Assembly: GCA_918026815.1 (NCBI GenBank)
Contig: CAKJVC010000014.1
Span: 496,001 to 560,000 of the forward strand
Reading direction: 5' to 3'
From: Chalara sp. BL73
Lineage: Eukaryota > Ascomycota > Leotiomycetes > Helotiales
Length of the DNA stretch: 64,000 nt
The notes below the pieces were generated by a model. That model made no database searches. It was given only the letters and a program-made list of their open reading frames with translations, and was not told where the DNA came from. Position 1 is the first letter of the stretch; each line of letters begins with the position of its first letter. Below, piece by piece: positions 35,510 to 45,057 of the stretch. The translations under genes were made by a program, and so were the position numbers.

Positions 35510-37786
35510 TGTTGCGAAAGGTAGTAGTAGTAGATGATCGATCGTCTTGTGAAGCTCAAGGATGTGAGTTTTCCGAGTTTAAGATGTTTGGGAAACAAAG
35601 ATTTTACAGTGCAGGTATAGCTCTCGCTCCGACATTGGCCTCGAGGATGTTGACTTCTGTCAGCCTTGCAACCGAGGCTCGGTTTGTCAGGAGTTTTAAA
35701 GTGGAGAAGTCAAGCACTCTATCAAAGCTGGAGAAGATTGAATCAATACAGGTGCAGAATCGACCCAAATAATAGCTGTAAAGGAGAAAGTATACAATGC
35801 GCTATGCTCTAAATATCAGTCACAGGCATATATATACCTGGTCTCTGCTGCTTTCCCACCCATCAGTCAGAAGTTGCAGAGTCAGTCTAACTTGAGTAGC
35901 CCTCGGTTGTAGAATTCTTCCTCACGCGAACAGAACCATCGATCGTGATGGCTTGACACTCGGTTTGAATTGTATCTTTTCAGAGCACAGAAACGCTTGT
36001 TTGTCTTTCAGAAGGAGAAGTGAGCTTTGGGAGCAGTTGAGAACCCTGCTTCATATCAAGCCTCTCATAAATCAAGTGCATGTTTCGATTTTCAAAGGAG
36101 ATCAGGTTCAAGAGAAGAATGGGTCCTTTGGACGGGATGATATTGATGAAATTGCTTTGTTTCGTACCCTTGGCTACACCAACTGGATGTCTCTCAGTCG
36201 GTGGGGAGGTAGACAATTACCTTGCCCTTGATGTTCTACTTCGTAATTAGAAAAGGGCTTAACCTTTACATGTGAACCGCGACCATGTCAAAGCGCTAAA
36301 ATGCAGCCCCGTTGTTGGTGTTGATATTGGTGGTGTGCGGGATTGTGCTGGTGGAGGTGAAGGGGGTGCAGACCGAATACTGTAAAAGGTGAGGAAATCC
36401 GGTCGCGCATAATTGGCCGGCTCGGGTGGGTAAAGGTACAATAAAAACCCCCGAAAACGTCTGAACAATCTCATAATGGCCCAATACAGTCATTTAGCTA
36501 TCTTACCTCATCCTATCAATTCCAACACTCTTGGCACACAACGTGTGCTGTTTTTCTTCACCAACATGTATGTGGTTGTTGGATATAAGTTTCGATGTGG
36601 GTTGCAGCCGGAATAGCACGGCCGACTCCTGCTTGTTGATTCGAGTCGATGGAGTTCTAAGTCAGCCTTGTAGCCCATCAGACCATGATCGATGCATCCA
36701 TATGCACGCAATCAATCGGATAATGCCATCCTCTCGCCATGTACCAATCAGATTGAGGTTAAAAGGTGTCCCTGAAATAGGGCTGGCAGGCGATGCTCTG
36801 CAGATCAGCGCAAACGCTTCCCGTCGGCTACGCCCGCGAGTCAAGCTCAAAACTGTTGACTTAGCGAAGAAGCAGATGATGGCTGGATCTCATGAACGGG
36901 TAATGTTGGTGTTGGTGTAGGTATAGGCATTTACCCATGTGTTTTTCTCCAGATTTCGCCTTCCTTTCATTGCGTGTCCACTTACGGTTTGAGGCTTTGT
37001 TACCGGTACAAAGCCGGCAGATCATGAGATTGCCAAGCCCTTTGTGTCACTTGGTCCGTGAGGGTTTACAGGCCACAGGAGTATAATAAAGTATATGGGG
37101 ATGGAGTAGACTGGCGTGTCGCATCAAGGTACTACTCTACTACTGTGTGTACTTCCAGCCTTCTTCCGGCAGCCTACCTTACTATACGGGAATAAGAAGC
37201 GGCACACATCACCGTGCACAAGTGAGGGTATGTTTCATATTCCAACATCTTAACACGGAACAATACCGGCTATAATACTGTAAGTAGCTCCAATACCAGT
37301 ACCGTACAATACTAACTACTACCTGCAGTCTTGACGGCATTCTCCAGCCGCCCTGTTAGCCCTGCCTGCCTTCCTTGCTTTTAGCTTCCTTGCACTGCCG
37401 AAATGCTTGCTAATTTGCTTGCATTTCAAAACCTTGCCCTCTTCCTGCATCCCCTTCTGCAAACTTCCCACCTTTAGGAATTTCTCCATATCGCAATAAA
37501 CCCGTTTTCTTTCTAGGCTTATGTATACGATGCTTAACTAATGGTAGATCGGCATCACTGTCTTGAAATCAAAACTCTACCGTCAATGATAAAGTGGCCG
37601 GATATATGAGTACCACCGTGAACCCCCCAAAAAACCATGAACTATTACTCGCGTCGCAACGCGCTGCCTTTCTTCCCCTGCTGCAGTCGGGTATAGCCTT
37701 TTGGCGAGGTCTACAGTGCAAGATAGATTGAACAAGTGTGGAGAAGAGATCTGCCTAAGTGTGAGTTGTTGCAACTTCCCTTGTCC
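35510..37786. other. Long intergenic region without a supported gene
   Basis: 2.3 kb between two divergent genes. ORFs at 35953-36231, 36259-36493 and 36531-36920 lack domains, conserved motifs or splice partners. Pyrimidine-rich runs at 37320-37530 may be leader or promoter of the fusion gene at 37787. No RNA gene is seen. Confidence 0.4.
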
Positions 37787-40700
37787 ATGCAACGGATCAG
37801 ATACTTTCGAATAACCTCATATGCTTCCACATCTCAAACATCTTTTAGACTCTCCAAACGCCAGCCGCTGATGTATAGTTGCAGGACATCAGATATGTTC
37901 AAAATATCTGCGCAGGATATTCCGTTTGTACAAACCGGTCAGGCCCTTCTGGTATTGGACCTTCAAAACGATCTGGTTGCAACCGACAGCTTACTGCATG
38001 TTGATACCCCAACCAATTTTCTCGAAAATACGATTAATCTGGTCTCACGCTTTCGGGATTCTGGCAACAATGTGATATGGTTTCGGAGTACTTTTGAAAC
38101 CTCACGGCTTATCAACAACAAGGAAGGAGATTGGGAGAATATCATAACCGAAGCAGAGGTGCTGACTGCTTTACGTCGGGAGAAAGGTGGTGCAAGCTCT
38201 CGCCCAAGGGTATCTCAAGTACTGCTTGAAAGACATGGCAAGATTGCGGAATCGATTGGACGGTCTTTGGACAGTATTAACGAGCTAGAAATTGATGAAG
38301 AAGAGATAGAAGAGACAGAAGAGATAGGCGAAGCTTTCTTGACAGTGGAGCCTGGACAGGAGCCTCGATTTGTTCTACAACACTCGCCAGGAGCAAACTT
38401 TACTGATGCTGTCATACGCTCGATAGATGTTGGGAAGGATTTGATCTTTCAGAAAACTCACTATTCGGCATTCAAAGACGGTACCCTTGTCCAGGCCCTT
38501 AGAAGGAAATTTGTTACCGAGATATATATCTGCGGTGCTCTGTCCAACATCAGTGTTTATGCGACAGCAATGGATGCTGCACGCCATGGATATGCGATCA
38601 CAATCATCGATGACTGTGTAGGATATAAGAGCAAGGATAGACACGACTTTGCTCTACAGAAGCTGACAGAATTTACCGGCTGTGACATAGTCAACAGCCA
38701 AGAACTTATTCAGAATTTACAGCAGAAATCAAAAGTCACGCAAGCGCCAAGAGTAAGCAACCGTCCGCGACCTAGACAGAAAGGCTCGTCGCTAGAGAAC
38801 CTGATGTCGAGTTTGAATCTCAAGGAAGATACAGTCTCAGAGGAATCACGGACTAATATTGCAGAAAGTGATAGAAGTTCTGAGTCGCGGCTATCGAATG
38901 AGTCACAGGTAGAGCCAAAGCAGCCACCATTAAGCGAACGACCTGAGAAAAGGGAGCGTGTGAGGACCAAGATAAAGACCCGGCGCCGTGAACTAGATTC
39001 ATTATCGAAGGACAATAACGCACTAGCCAACAACTCTAGTCAGGGTGAGTAACAAGGACAGAGATAACCAGCCCCAAGGTTGCTTCACAATTTATTCCAT
39101 GTCACACACGCAAACCTAGCATTTACTAACTACTTGTTATAATTAGATCCTGTTTCACCAATATCGGCAACTCTCATGGCGGCTTCTCAAGCTTTAGAGA
39201 AGGTCTCGCTGCAACCCGAAGGGACGGCCAAAGATAGTAGGTAACATTCACATTAAAGCTTAGTGTTTTTCGCTATTTACGAGGACAAAAGTCGATGTTA
39301 TATTGGTCGCGATGTCTACATTACTGTTGCCTGATGGTACGGCAAGTGCGGTGACTAAGTAGCCATTCAAAGAAGAAGCAGCCATTGGAAGTCGAACGAA
39401 GGAGTGGGGGCTAGATGAGTACTATGTGAGATTGCACGTCGATTGGCCACCTTCATTTTAAGAAGTCCAGCGATTTCTAGATTTCGGAAGCCTTTCTTTA
39501 TGCAGAGACAACCGTGATGTATTTGGTGATAACGGCAAGAACATGGAAAATTACAACTGTTATTTGCAACCATCTTAAGAAATAGCATCGCTAACCTGAA
39601 AAATATTCAGATATCAACGGGCACAAAGATTCACCAGCCCAAGAAGTACCAGATCCACATGTCATATGTGAAGGCGATACCATAGTCATCCCAAACTTAT
39701 TAAGTGAAGATCTTGCTAAGGATGTCTTCCAGAAAGTGCGTGATGAAGTTCGATGGCAAAAAATGTCCCACCAAGGCGGCGATGTCCCAAGACTAGTCTG
39801 TGTTCAAGGTGATATCGCTGGAGACGGAAGTCTACCGATCTATCGACATCCGGCGGATGAATGCCCACCCTTACTTACTTTCACACCAACAGTCTGCAAA
39901 ATTCGAGATGAAGTTGAAAAGAAGCTAGGACACCCTATCAACCACGTTCTTATCCAGTTCTATCGGGATGGGACCGATCAGTGAGTTATTTCTATGCCCT
40001 TCACTCATTTGAGAGCAGTTGTGCATTCGTATTCGCCTGGCATGGTTACCTAATGTTCCTCATCACACGAGTGTTCGGAAATGCTGGGCTAACATTCGAA
40101 TAGCATCACAGAGCATAGTGATAAAACTCTGGACATAATGCCAAACACTTTCATTGCAAACGTCAGTCTTGGAGCTCAAAGGACGATGGTCTTTCGAACG
40201 AAGAAATCGGCAAAAGCTGAAGGAGCCACTGGGGAACCTCGTAAGGCTTGTAGGGCGGTGCTTCCGCACAATTCAATGTGCAGAATGGGCCTCCTGACCA
40301 ACATGCGGTGGCTTCATGGTATTCGTCCCGACAAGCGTATGGAAAGGGAAAAGTCAGAGGCTGAATTGGCCTATAATGGGGGACGAATATCTCTGACATT
40401 CAGGTTAATCGGCACTTTCCTCGACAAGGATCAGCAGAAGATATGGGGCCAAGGTGCCACTTCGAAGACGAGAGAAGCTGCAAAGAACGTTGTCAACGGA
40501 AACACGCCAGAAGCTGCAGAATTAATTCAGGCTTTTGGTAAAGAGAATTCTGCCAGCGAGTTTGACTGGACAGAAGCTTATGGGAAAGGATATGATGTTC
40601 TACACATATCAAACACACGCAAGCTCTTCCTGTCAGGAGATAATATATCTGACCTGAGGGTGAAGCTGTTATTGGCCGAATATGGCATTGAATGGACGGA

Positions 40701-41292
40701 AGGTAAACTCTCTCCCTCCTTCTCTTGGAAGGACGGCAATACTAGTGATGAGGCTCCACCAATACCGGCAAATCTCCCCATCAGATTCGTGGATAATGAC
40801 TTGAGTAAGTCTACAAGCGTTGGAGATATGGCAATATTATGCTATATCGAGGATGTTTACGGCCCGAAAAACAATCCAAGACCACAAGTTGAGACTGCAA
40901 GAATGTGGACTAGATTTCAGCAAAGTCACTCTCTACTTCGGAGATGGCGGGCAGTTCCTTTTAGCACCAAGCCATTCCAACAAGAAATGGCATATTGGGA
41001 TGCCTTTGCAACAGAGGCACCTTTCATTGCAGGTAATACGATTTCACTTACAGATTTTGTGCTCTTTCCTATATTGGAAGATATTGCACAGGATTGGAAT
41101 CCAAGTGCTGGCATCGGATGGGAAAATCTAGCCGATTACTATACTCGTATGAAGAATCGAGGCAGTATTAAGAAAGTGTTGGGGTGCCCAGGTTACGATA
41201 ACTTCCAAGAAGAGTTGCCAGCGGAAAGCACACTAAGCCCCAAAACAAAACAACAAGAACCTTTCAATGTCGCAGGAGGTAAGGATGATTAG
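37787..41292 (+). CDS. Triple-domain fusion: isochorismatase-like, AlkB-type 2OG-Fe(II) dioxygenase, GST-like
   Basis: Exons 37787-39044, 39147-39236, 39611-39980 and 40104-41292 give 2907 nt and 968 residues. Residues about 55-310 are an isochorismatase-like hydrolase (ALLVLDLQNDL, FQKTHYSAF, CGALSNISVYATAMDAARHGY); the usual catalytic Cys is Ser here (SNIS where hydrolases have a Cys). A disordered, charged linker follows. The AlkB-like domain (about 480-720) has the iron triad HSD in DHITEHSDKTLD, His in MRWLHGIRPDKR, and the 2-oxoglutarate Arg pair RISLTFR, with LPHNSMCRMG before it. The last 250 residues look like a glutathione S-transferase (LFLSGDNISDLRVKLLLAEYG; FIAGNTISLTDFVLFPILEDI). 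The donor at 39237 (GTAGGT) is less certain. Function is unknown; demethylation or oxidation of nucleic acid is inference from AlkB. Confidence 0.85.
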
Positions 41293-41790
41293 CACGGACA
41301 ATCATTGATTGGAGACATTGTGCAAGTTTAAGGATTATGAAAGACCTCGAGGTCTGTTTAGATAGCATGGTGTTTGGGTGTTGATCAATCAGGACTATGG
41401 ATCTCCAGGGCATGCATAGGCACGGTACAAAGCTAGAGCATCATAATGAAATAGCTGGTGCCTCTATTGGACATAATATGAATATAATTACACATAAGTA
41501 TATTCTGACTTATCTGACTTGTAGCCACCGTTAGCTGCAACGAAAACGCCTTTTTGCACAGCAATCTCACACAGGTGTTATTAATAGTTGTGATCTACGA
41601 CATGCTGGATGACTAAATCAAAGTTAGATGGTCTTTCAAGTTGAAATTTATGCTCCTATATGCTACAATGGATGGATACTAGAAAAAATTAACTTACAAT
41701 TCGTGGGTTGTATATCAGTCTTCTTGAATCAAGCCTTGCCGAAGTCATATTTCTTTCTTCTCGAATCCATCACACAAACCCGTATTTACA
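41293..41790. other. Convergent intergenic region
   Basis: It lies between the 3' end of the fusion gene and the SOM1 stop codon. It is AT-rich with no supported gene. Confidence 0.45.
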
Positions 41791-42143
41791 TCATCTCTTC
41801 TTCCCACCCTCCCATTCCGTCGTCTCAACCATAAACTCGCCGTTACGGTCCATACATCTACAAGTTCCGGATCAGCCGCAATTCCCATCCAAGCGTCTTA
41901 TATAACCCTAAACGACACACGTTCAGACGAGACATACCGACGGAAAAATCGCTCCACCGGCCAGCACCTCACCCGGCTCCCATACTCCCCTGGGTTATCC
42001 ACGTGACACCGATACTGCAGCATACTGCGCAATTCGCACTTCTCCAGATCGCCATCGAAGCCCTTCCTGCGCGTGCCTTTCGGCGTGCTCTGCACATGGT
42101 ACGGGAGCGCGCTGGCAGGGAACGAGGACACCGGTGGTGGCAT
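41791..42143 (-). CDS. SOM1: Mitochondrial export protein Som1
   Basis: Two exons, 42143-41938 and 41857-41791, give 273 nt and 90 residues. The first exon reads MPPPVSSFPASALPYHVQ through CELRSMLQYRCHVDN and RVRCWPVERFFRR. The second completes CMDRNGEFMVETTEWEGGKKR. The pattern of cysteines (CEL, YRCHVD, VRCWPV, CMD) and the ending VETTEWEG match the Som1 family as I know it. Family knowledge: Som1 is an intermembrane-space subunit of the mitochondrial inner-membrane peptidase (IMP) complex and is needed for Imp1 activity; its cysteines fit that oxidising place. In rice blast fungus a SOM1 gene affects development. Without the short second exon the protein would end in intron-coded residues. 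Confidence 0.85.
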
Positions 42144-42194
42144 TGCTCGCTCAGTCGTTCTTCGAAAACCGGATAAAAGAGCAAAGCAACGAAG
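42144..42194. promoter_or_regulatory. 51-bp gap between the start codons of SOM1 and the Rad51-like gene
   Basis: Two divergent start codons are separated by only 51 bases, so both leaders must be very short or overlap the neighbouring gene. Promoter elements of each gene then probably lie in the other gene's first exon. Confidence 0.6.
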
Positions 42195-42989
42195 ATGGCT
42201 GGCGCGGCGCAGAATATAGGACGCTTACTATTAAGGGAGAGCGAGTGTACGAGCCTGGAGGATGTATGTTCTAGATTCCAAGAGGAGGACGTTTGTTGAA
42301 GCTTTTCTTATCGATAAGGACCTAACCCTGCATCCAGGTCGTGAAGGATATCCGCGCGAGGCTCCTCCCCAATCCCTCACCTACCGGTTTTTTCTCCCTT
42401 TGCCCTCCCCTTCCCGTCCTCCACCCCGCTCATTGACGAAATCCCAGGTATCCCCAAGCTTGACGTCCACTACCGCACGCAAAACACCCGTCCTCGCCTC
42501 GGCATCTCCGGCCGTGGTTTTCCGCTTCTCTACCATCTCACAGCCAACCAGCTCTCCCTCCCCCAGACGACCCTCGTGGTCCTGGACCTCTCGCAACGCT
42601 TCTCCGCCTCGCATCTCCTACCCCTCCTCCCGTCTCCGGATCTCCTTCAGCACCTCCACGTCTTCTTTCCCACGCCCTCCAATCTAACCCCCACATTGGA
42701 GAACCTTGAAAAGTATATGCTGTACGGGGAACATAATAGTAAAGGTAGGAAATGGGTGGGTACGATTGTTATCGGCGAGAAAGGGGGCGGGAAGGGAGAT
42801 GTATGGTTTGAGGCCGCTGCAGGCTGGAGGGGTTGGTGTAAGGTGGAGAGGGAGGAGGTTGGCGCGTTTCCGGCTGGGGTGTGTCCTTCGGAGGTGGTGG
42901 AGGAGAGGGGGCGGAGGCAGGGAGTGCTTGATGGGAAGGGATGGAGGGTGAGTAGTGAGGCGGGGGAGTATATCTTTAAGCTGCGTTAA
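42195..42989 (+). CDS. Degenerate RecA/Rad51-like protein, unknown function
   Basis: The first exon starts at ATG 42195 (MAGAAQNIGRLLLRESE) and probably ends at the GTATGT donor at 42264. The main exon ends at TAA 42989. I could not fix the acceptor: no candidate gives a clean phase, so the junction is open. The main part reads GIPKLDVHYRTQNTRPRLGI, then a broken Walker-A-like loop SGRGFPLLYHLTA without the GKT residues, a Walker-B-like strand TTLVVLDLSQRF, then LQHLHVFFPTP, YMLYGEHNSKGRKWVGTIVI and a C-terminal GWRGWCKVEREEVGAFPAGV. The layout suggests a Rad51-paralogue-like fold that has lost ATP binding (as Psy3/Csm2 do), but this is inference. The coding GC is much higher than its surroundings. 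Confidence 0.5.
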
Positions 42990-43251
42990 CGTATCTACCA
43001 TGTTGTGTGGTCAGGGAGCGGGGGTGCCATCTCTTGGTTGCTCTTAATAGAGCCAGTAGAGATACGCAAATACAATAATAATGTGCTGGAATACGATATA
43101 CCATGCGTAATATACTGCCTAGCTAGGCTCAGAATCATATTGTGATTCTGTTCGTCTTTGTACACGCCAATTTCCAACCATAAGCTCCTAAGTAATGCAT
43201 GCCTTCCTGAACTCCGCGCTAAATTCAAAGATCCTTGAAGAAAATATCGCC

Positions 43252-44288
43252 CTATGCGCCTTCAATACGTGCCAGATCTGGCCCCGTTGTCGCCTTCCGT
43301 TTCGCAGGTATACCTTTCCGGAAGTACCGCGCCTCAGAGTTAACAATCATGCTCTGATCTTCTCCATCCCTCTGTCCCGAGGACGTTCCTGCCACAACTG
43401 CGAACGCAGCCATTAACTTCTCCCACTGCTCGTGCTTCTCCTTAGTCCTGACGTCCTTCTCTGCGGTCTTCTTCACGTCGTTCGCCTTTCCTGCCTTACT
43501 AACATTCACTAACCGCCGTAAGGCTTCTTCACCCAGTCGTGCTGTCTTCGCGGCCTCCTCTCGTATCTTTCGTGGATTCCGCTCGCGTTTATCCTCCCTA
43601 GGAGAATATTTGTAGGTGTGCTTGCTTGGGAACGGGACGAACTTCTTTGGGATATATGGTCGTGACCTCTTGTCGACCTCACCATTCAAGTCATTTCCCA
43701 GCAGTAATATAAGGTTTTCAGCTTTTTGCCTCTTCAGGTTTACATCTTCAGCTGGGAAGGCTTCCAGCTGGATTTGCGACTTGGTTGGCGATACTGGAGG
43801 CTTTAGGTGAGGTTTCAGAGAACCAAGTGGCAGATCAAACTGGTAGAGCGCGTATTCAAAATCAAGAGGTGTTGGCTGCGAACGTCTGCTATTTAGCATA
43901 GATGCCCTGATCTTAGCGATAAAGTGCTCCGCGTCTGTTTTGGATCAGCCTAGGACTCCTCCCTGGTATTACTATACTTGCATGAATCCACTGCCTCGCA
44001 TATCGACTGTAGAGCTTCTGGCTCAGCAGAGTCAAATCCAACATGTTCCAAAGCGAGCGCGACAGACCGCAGGAGGAGTCGGTGTGGGTCATCGTTGAAT
44101 AGTGGCTCTCGAGAAACAGCTGTAGGCATGTGGTCTTCTGGTGGAGGAGTCTGCGGGAGCGTCTGCTCATACTGGTCCAATATAGTATCGTCAACTCGTA
44201 TCCTTTTTTTCTTGGGCCCTTCGAACTCATCATCGCTGCTCTGCGATGCGCTACCTCTCTTCAGAGAGTCAGGAGAAATGGGTGCCAT
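43252..44288 (-). CDS. TAF8: TFIID subunit TAF8
   Basis: Two exons, 44288-43982 and 43934-43252, give 990 nt and 329 residues. Residues about 60-135 form a histone fold (HRLLLRSVALALEHVGF; ICEAVDSYAEHFIAKIRAS; SRRSQPTPLDFEYALYQF). The TAF8 C-terminal motif PFPSKHTYKYSP follows, which in homologues mediates TFIID assembly. The rest is a basic, helical tail. The intron of 47 bp begins GCAAGT and ends CAG, a GC-AG intron; it is needed to join EAVDS to YAEHFIAK inside the histone fold. TAF8 pairs with TAF10 in TFIID and is nuclear. An NLS-like GPKKKRIRVDD lies near residue 25. It is divergent from COX7a, with 319 bp between them. Confidence 0.9.
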
Positions 44289-44607
44289 TGCTGCTGCGAT
44301 GTCGTGTTATAATCGAACTCTGGAAAAGACAGAATCGTCCTGCAAGTGCGCAAGTTTGCAGTTCATTGAGGTAGCAAATATATACTGATGTGGAATCAGA
44401 GGCTAAATAGTTTGTGCTTGTGGCCCATCGTGATTGAGAAGTTCAAAGGCGAATCTGATCAGGAGCCTCCAAAAGTGGGTCTGGATGGGCCGACATTTTC
44501 CCGACGGCTTCGCTTGGACAACATCTGATTTCAACATCATCTTCTTCCTCCGACAACGACCAGACTATACACAGAGCCTTCCACAGACTACTGCGAACAG
44601 AAACAAA
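44289..44607. promoter_or_regulatory. Shared promoter of TAF8 and COX7a
   Basis: A 319-bp interval separates the two divergent start codons. No TATA box was recognised. Shared control is inferred from position. Confidence 0.4.
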
Positions 44608-45057
44608 ATGCCCGTTAAACCAATTACCGGAGTATGTACTTTTAATCCTCTTAATCACGCTTCAGCATGATCAGCTGCACGATTGGGAGCTTAAGGATTA
44701 ATGGGCTGACTTTTGTAGATGCTCCGGAGGACACTCGTCCTTGACCTCAGCGTCGCCTTTGGTATGTAATATTGAGAATAAATTAGGTTGCGAGGCGAAT
44801 AGCCACAGCCTGATGGCTCATGACGGGCCGAGATTGATCAATGGCTTGGAATCACATCGGCTGACAAAATATACGGCAGGTCTTGGAACCGTAGCCGGAT
44901 ACGCATTCTGGTAGGCCGACAAAATAAAGCGAGTACCCATTCCCCTTGGATGTTCTAACTGTTATATAGGTACGGATACCACGTCCCAGCAGTCCGCAAA
45001 CGCGATCTTTTCTACTCGAAGCTGGAGGATCAACGTGCAGCCAACGCTGCGGCATAG
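44608..45057 (+). CDS. COX9: Cytochrome c oxidase subunit VIIa (Cox9-type)
   Basis: Four tiny exons, 44608-44631, 44719-44761, 44880-44910 and 44970-45057, give 186 nt and 61 residues. The protein reads MPVKPITGMLRRTLVLDLSV, one membrane helix (VLDLSVAFGLGTVAGYAFWY) and a tail YHVPAVRKRDLFYSKLEDQR. This is the standard length and plan of fungal subunit VIIa, a small nuclear-coded subunit in the mitochondrial inner membrane. No exon is longer than 90 nt, so ORF-based searches miss it. All three introns have GT-AG ends; each junction falls inside or beside the membrane helix. Confidence 0.93.

Noticed and set aside
35953..36920. Several ORFs of 60-130 codons between the isomerase and the fusion gene
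   Set aside because: None has a domain, plausible introns or strand-consistent partners.
42262..42687. 141-codon plus-strand ORF over the Rad51-like gene
   Set aside because: It is Ser/Pro-rich and out of frame with the conserved C-terminal part; it is a shadow of the GC-rich exon.
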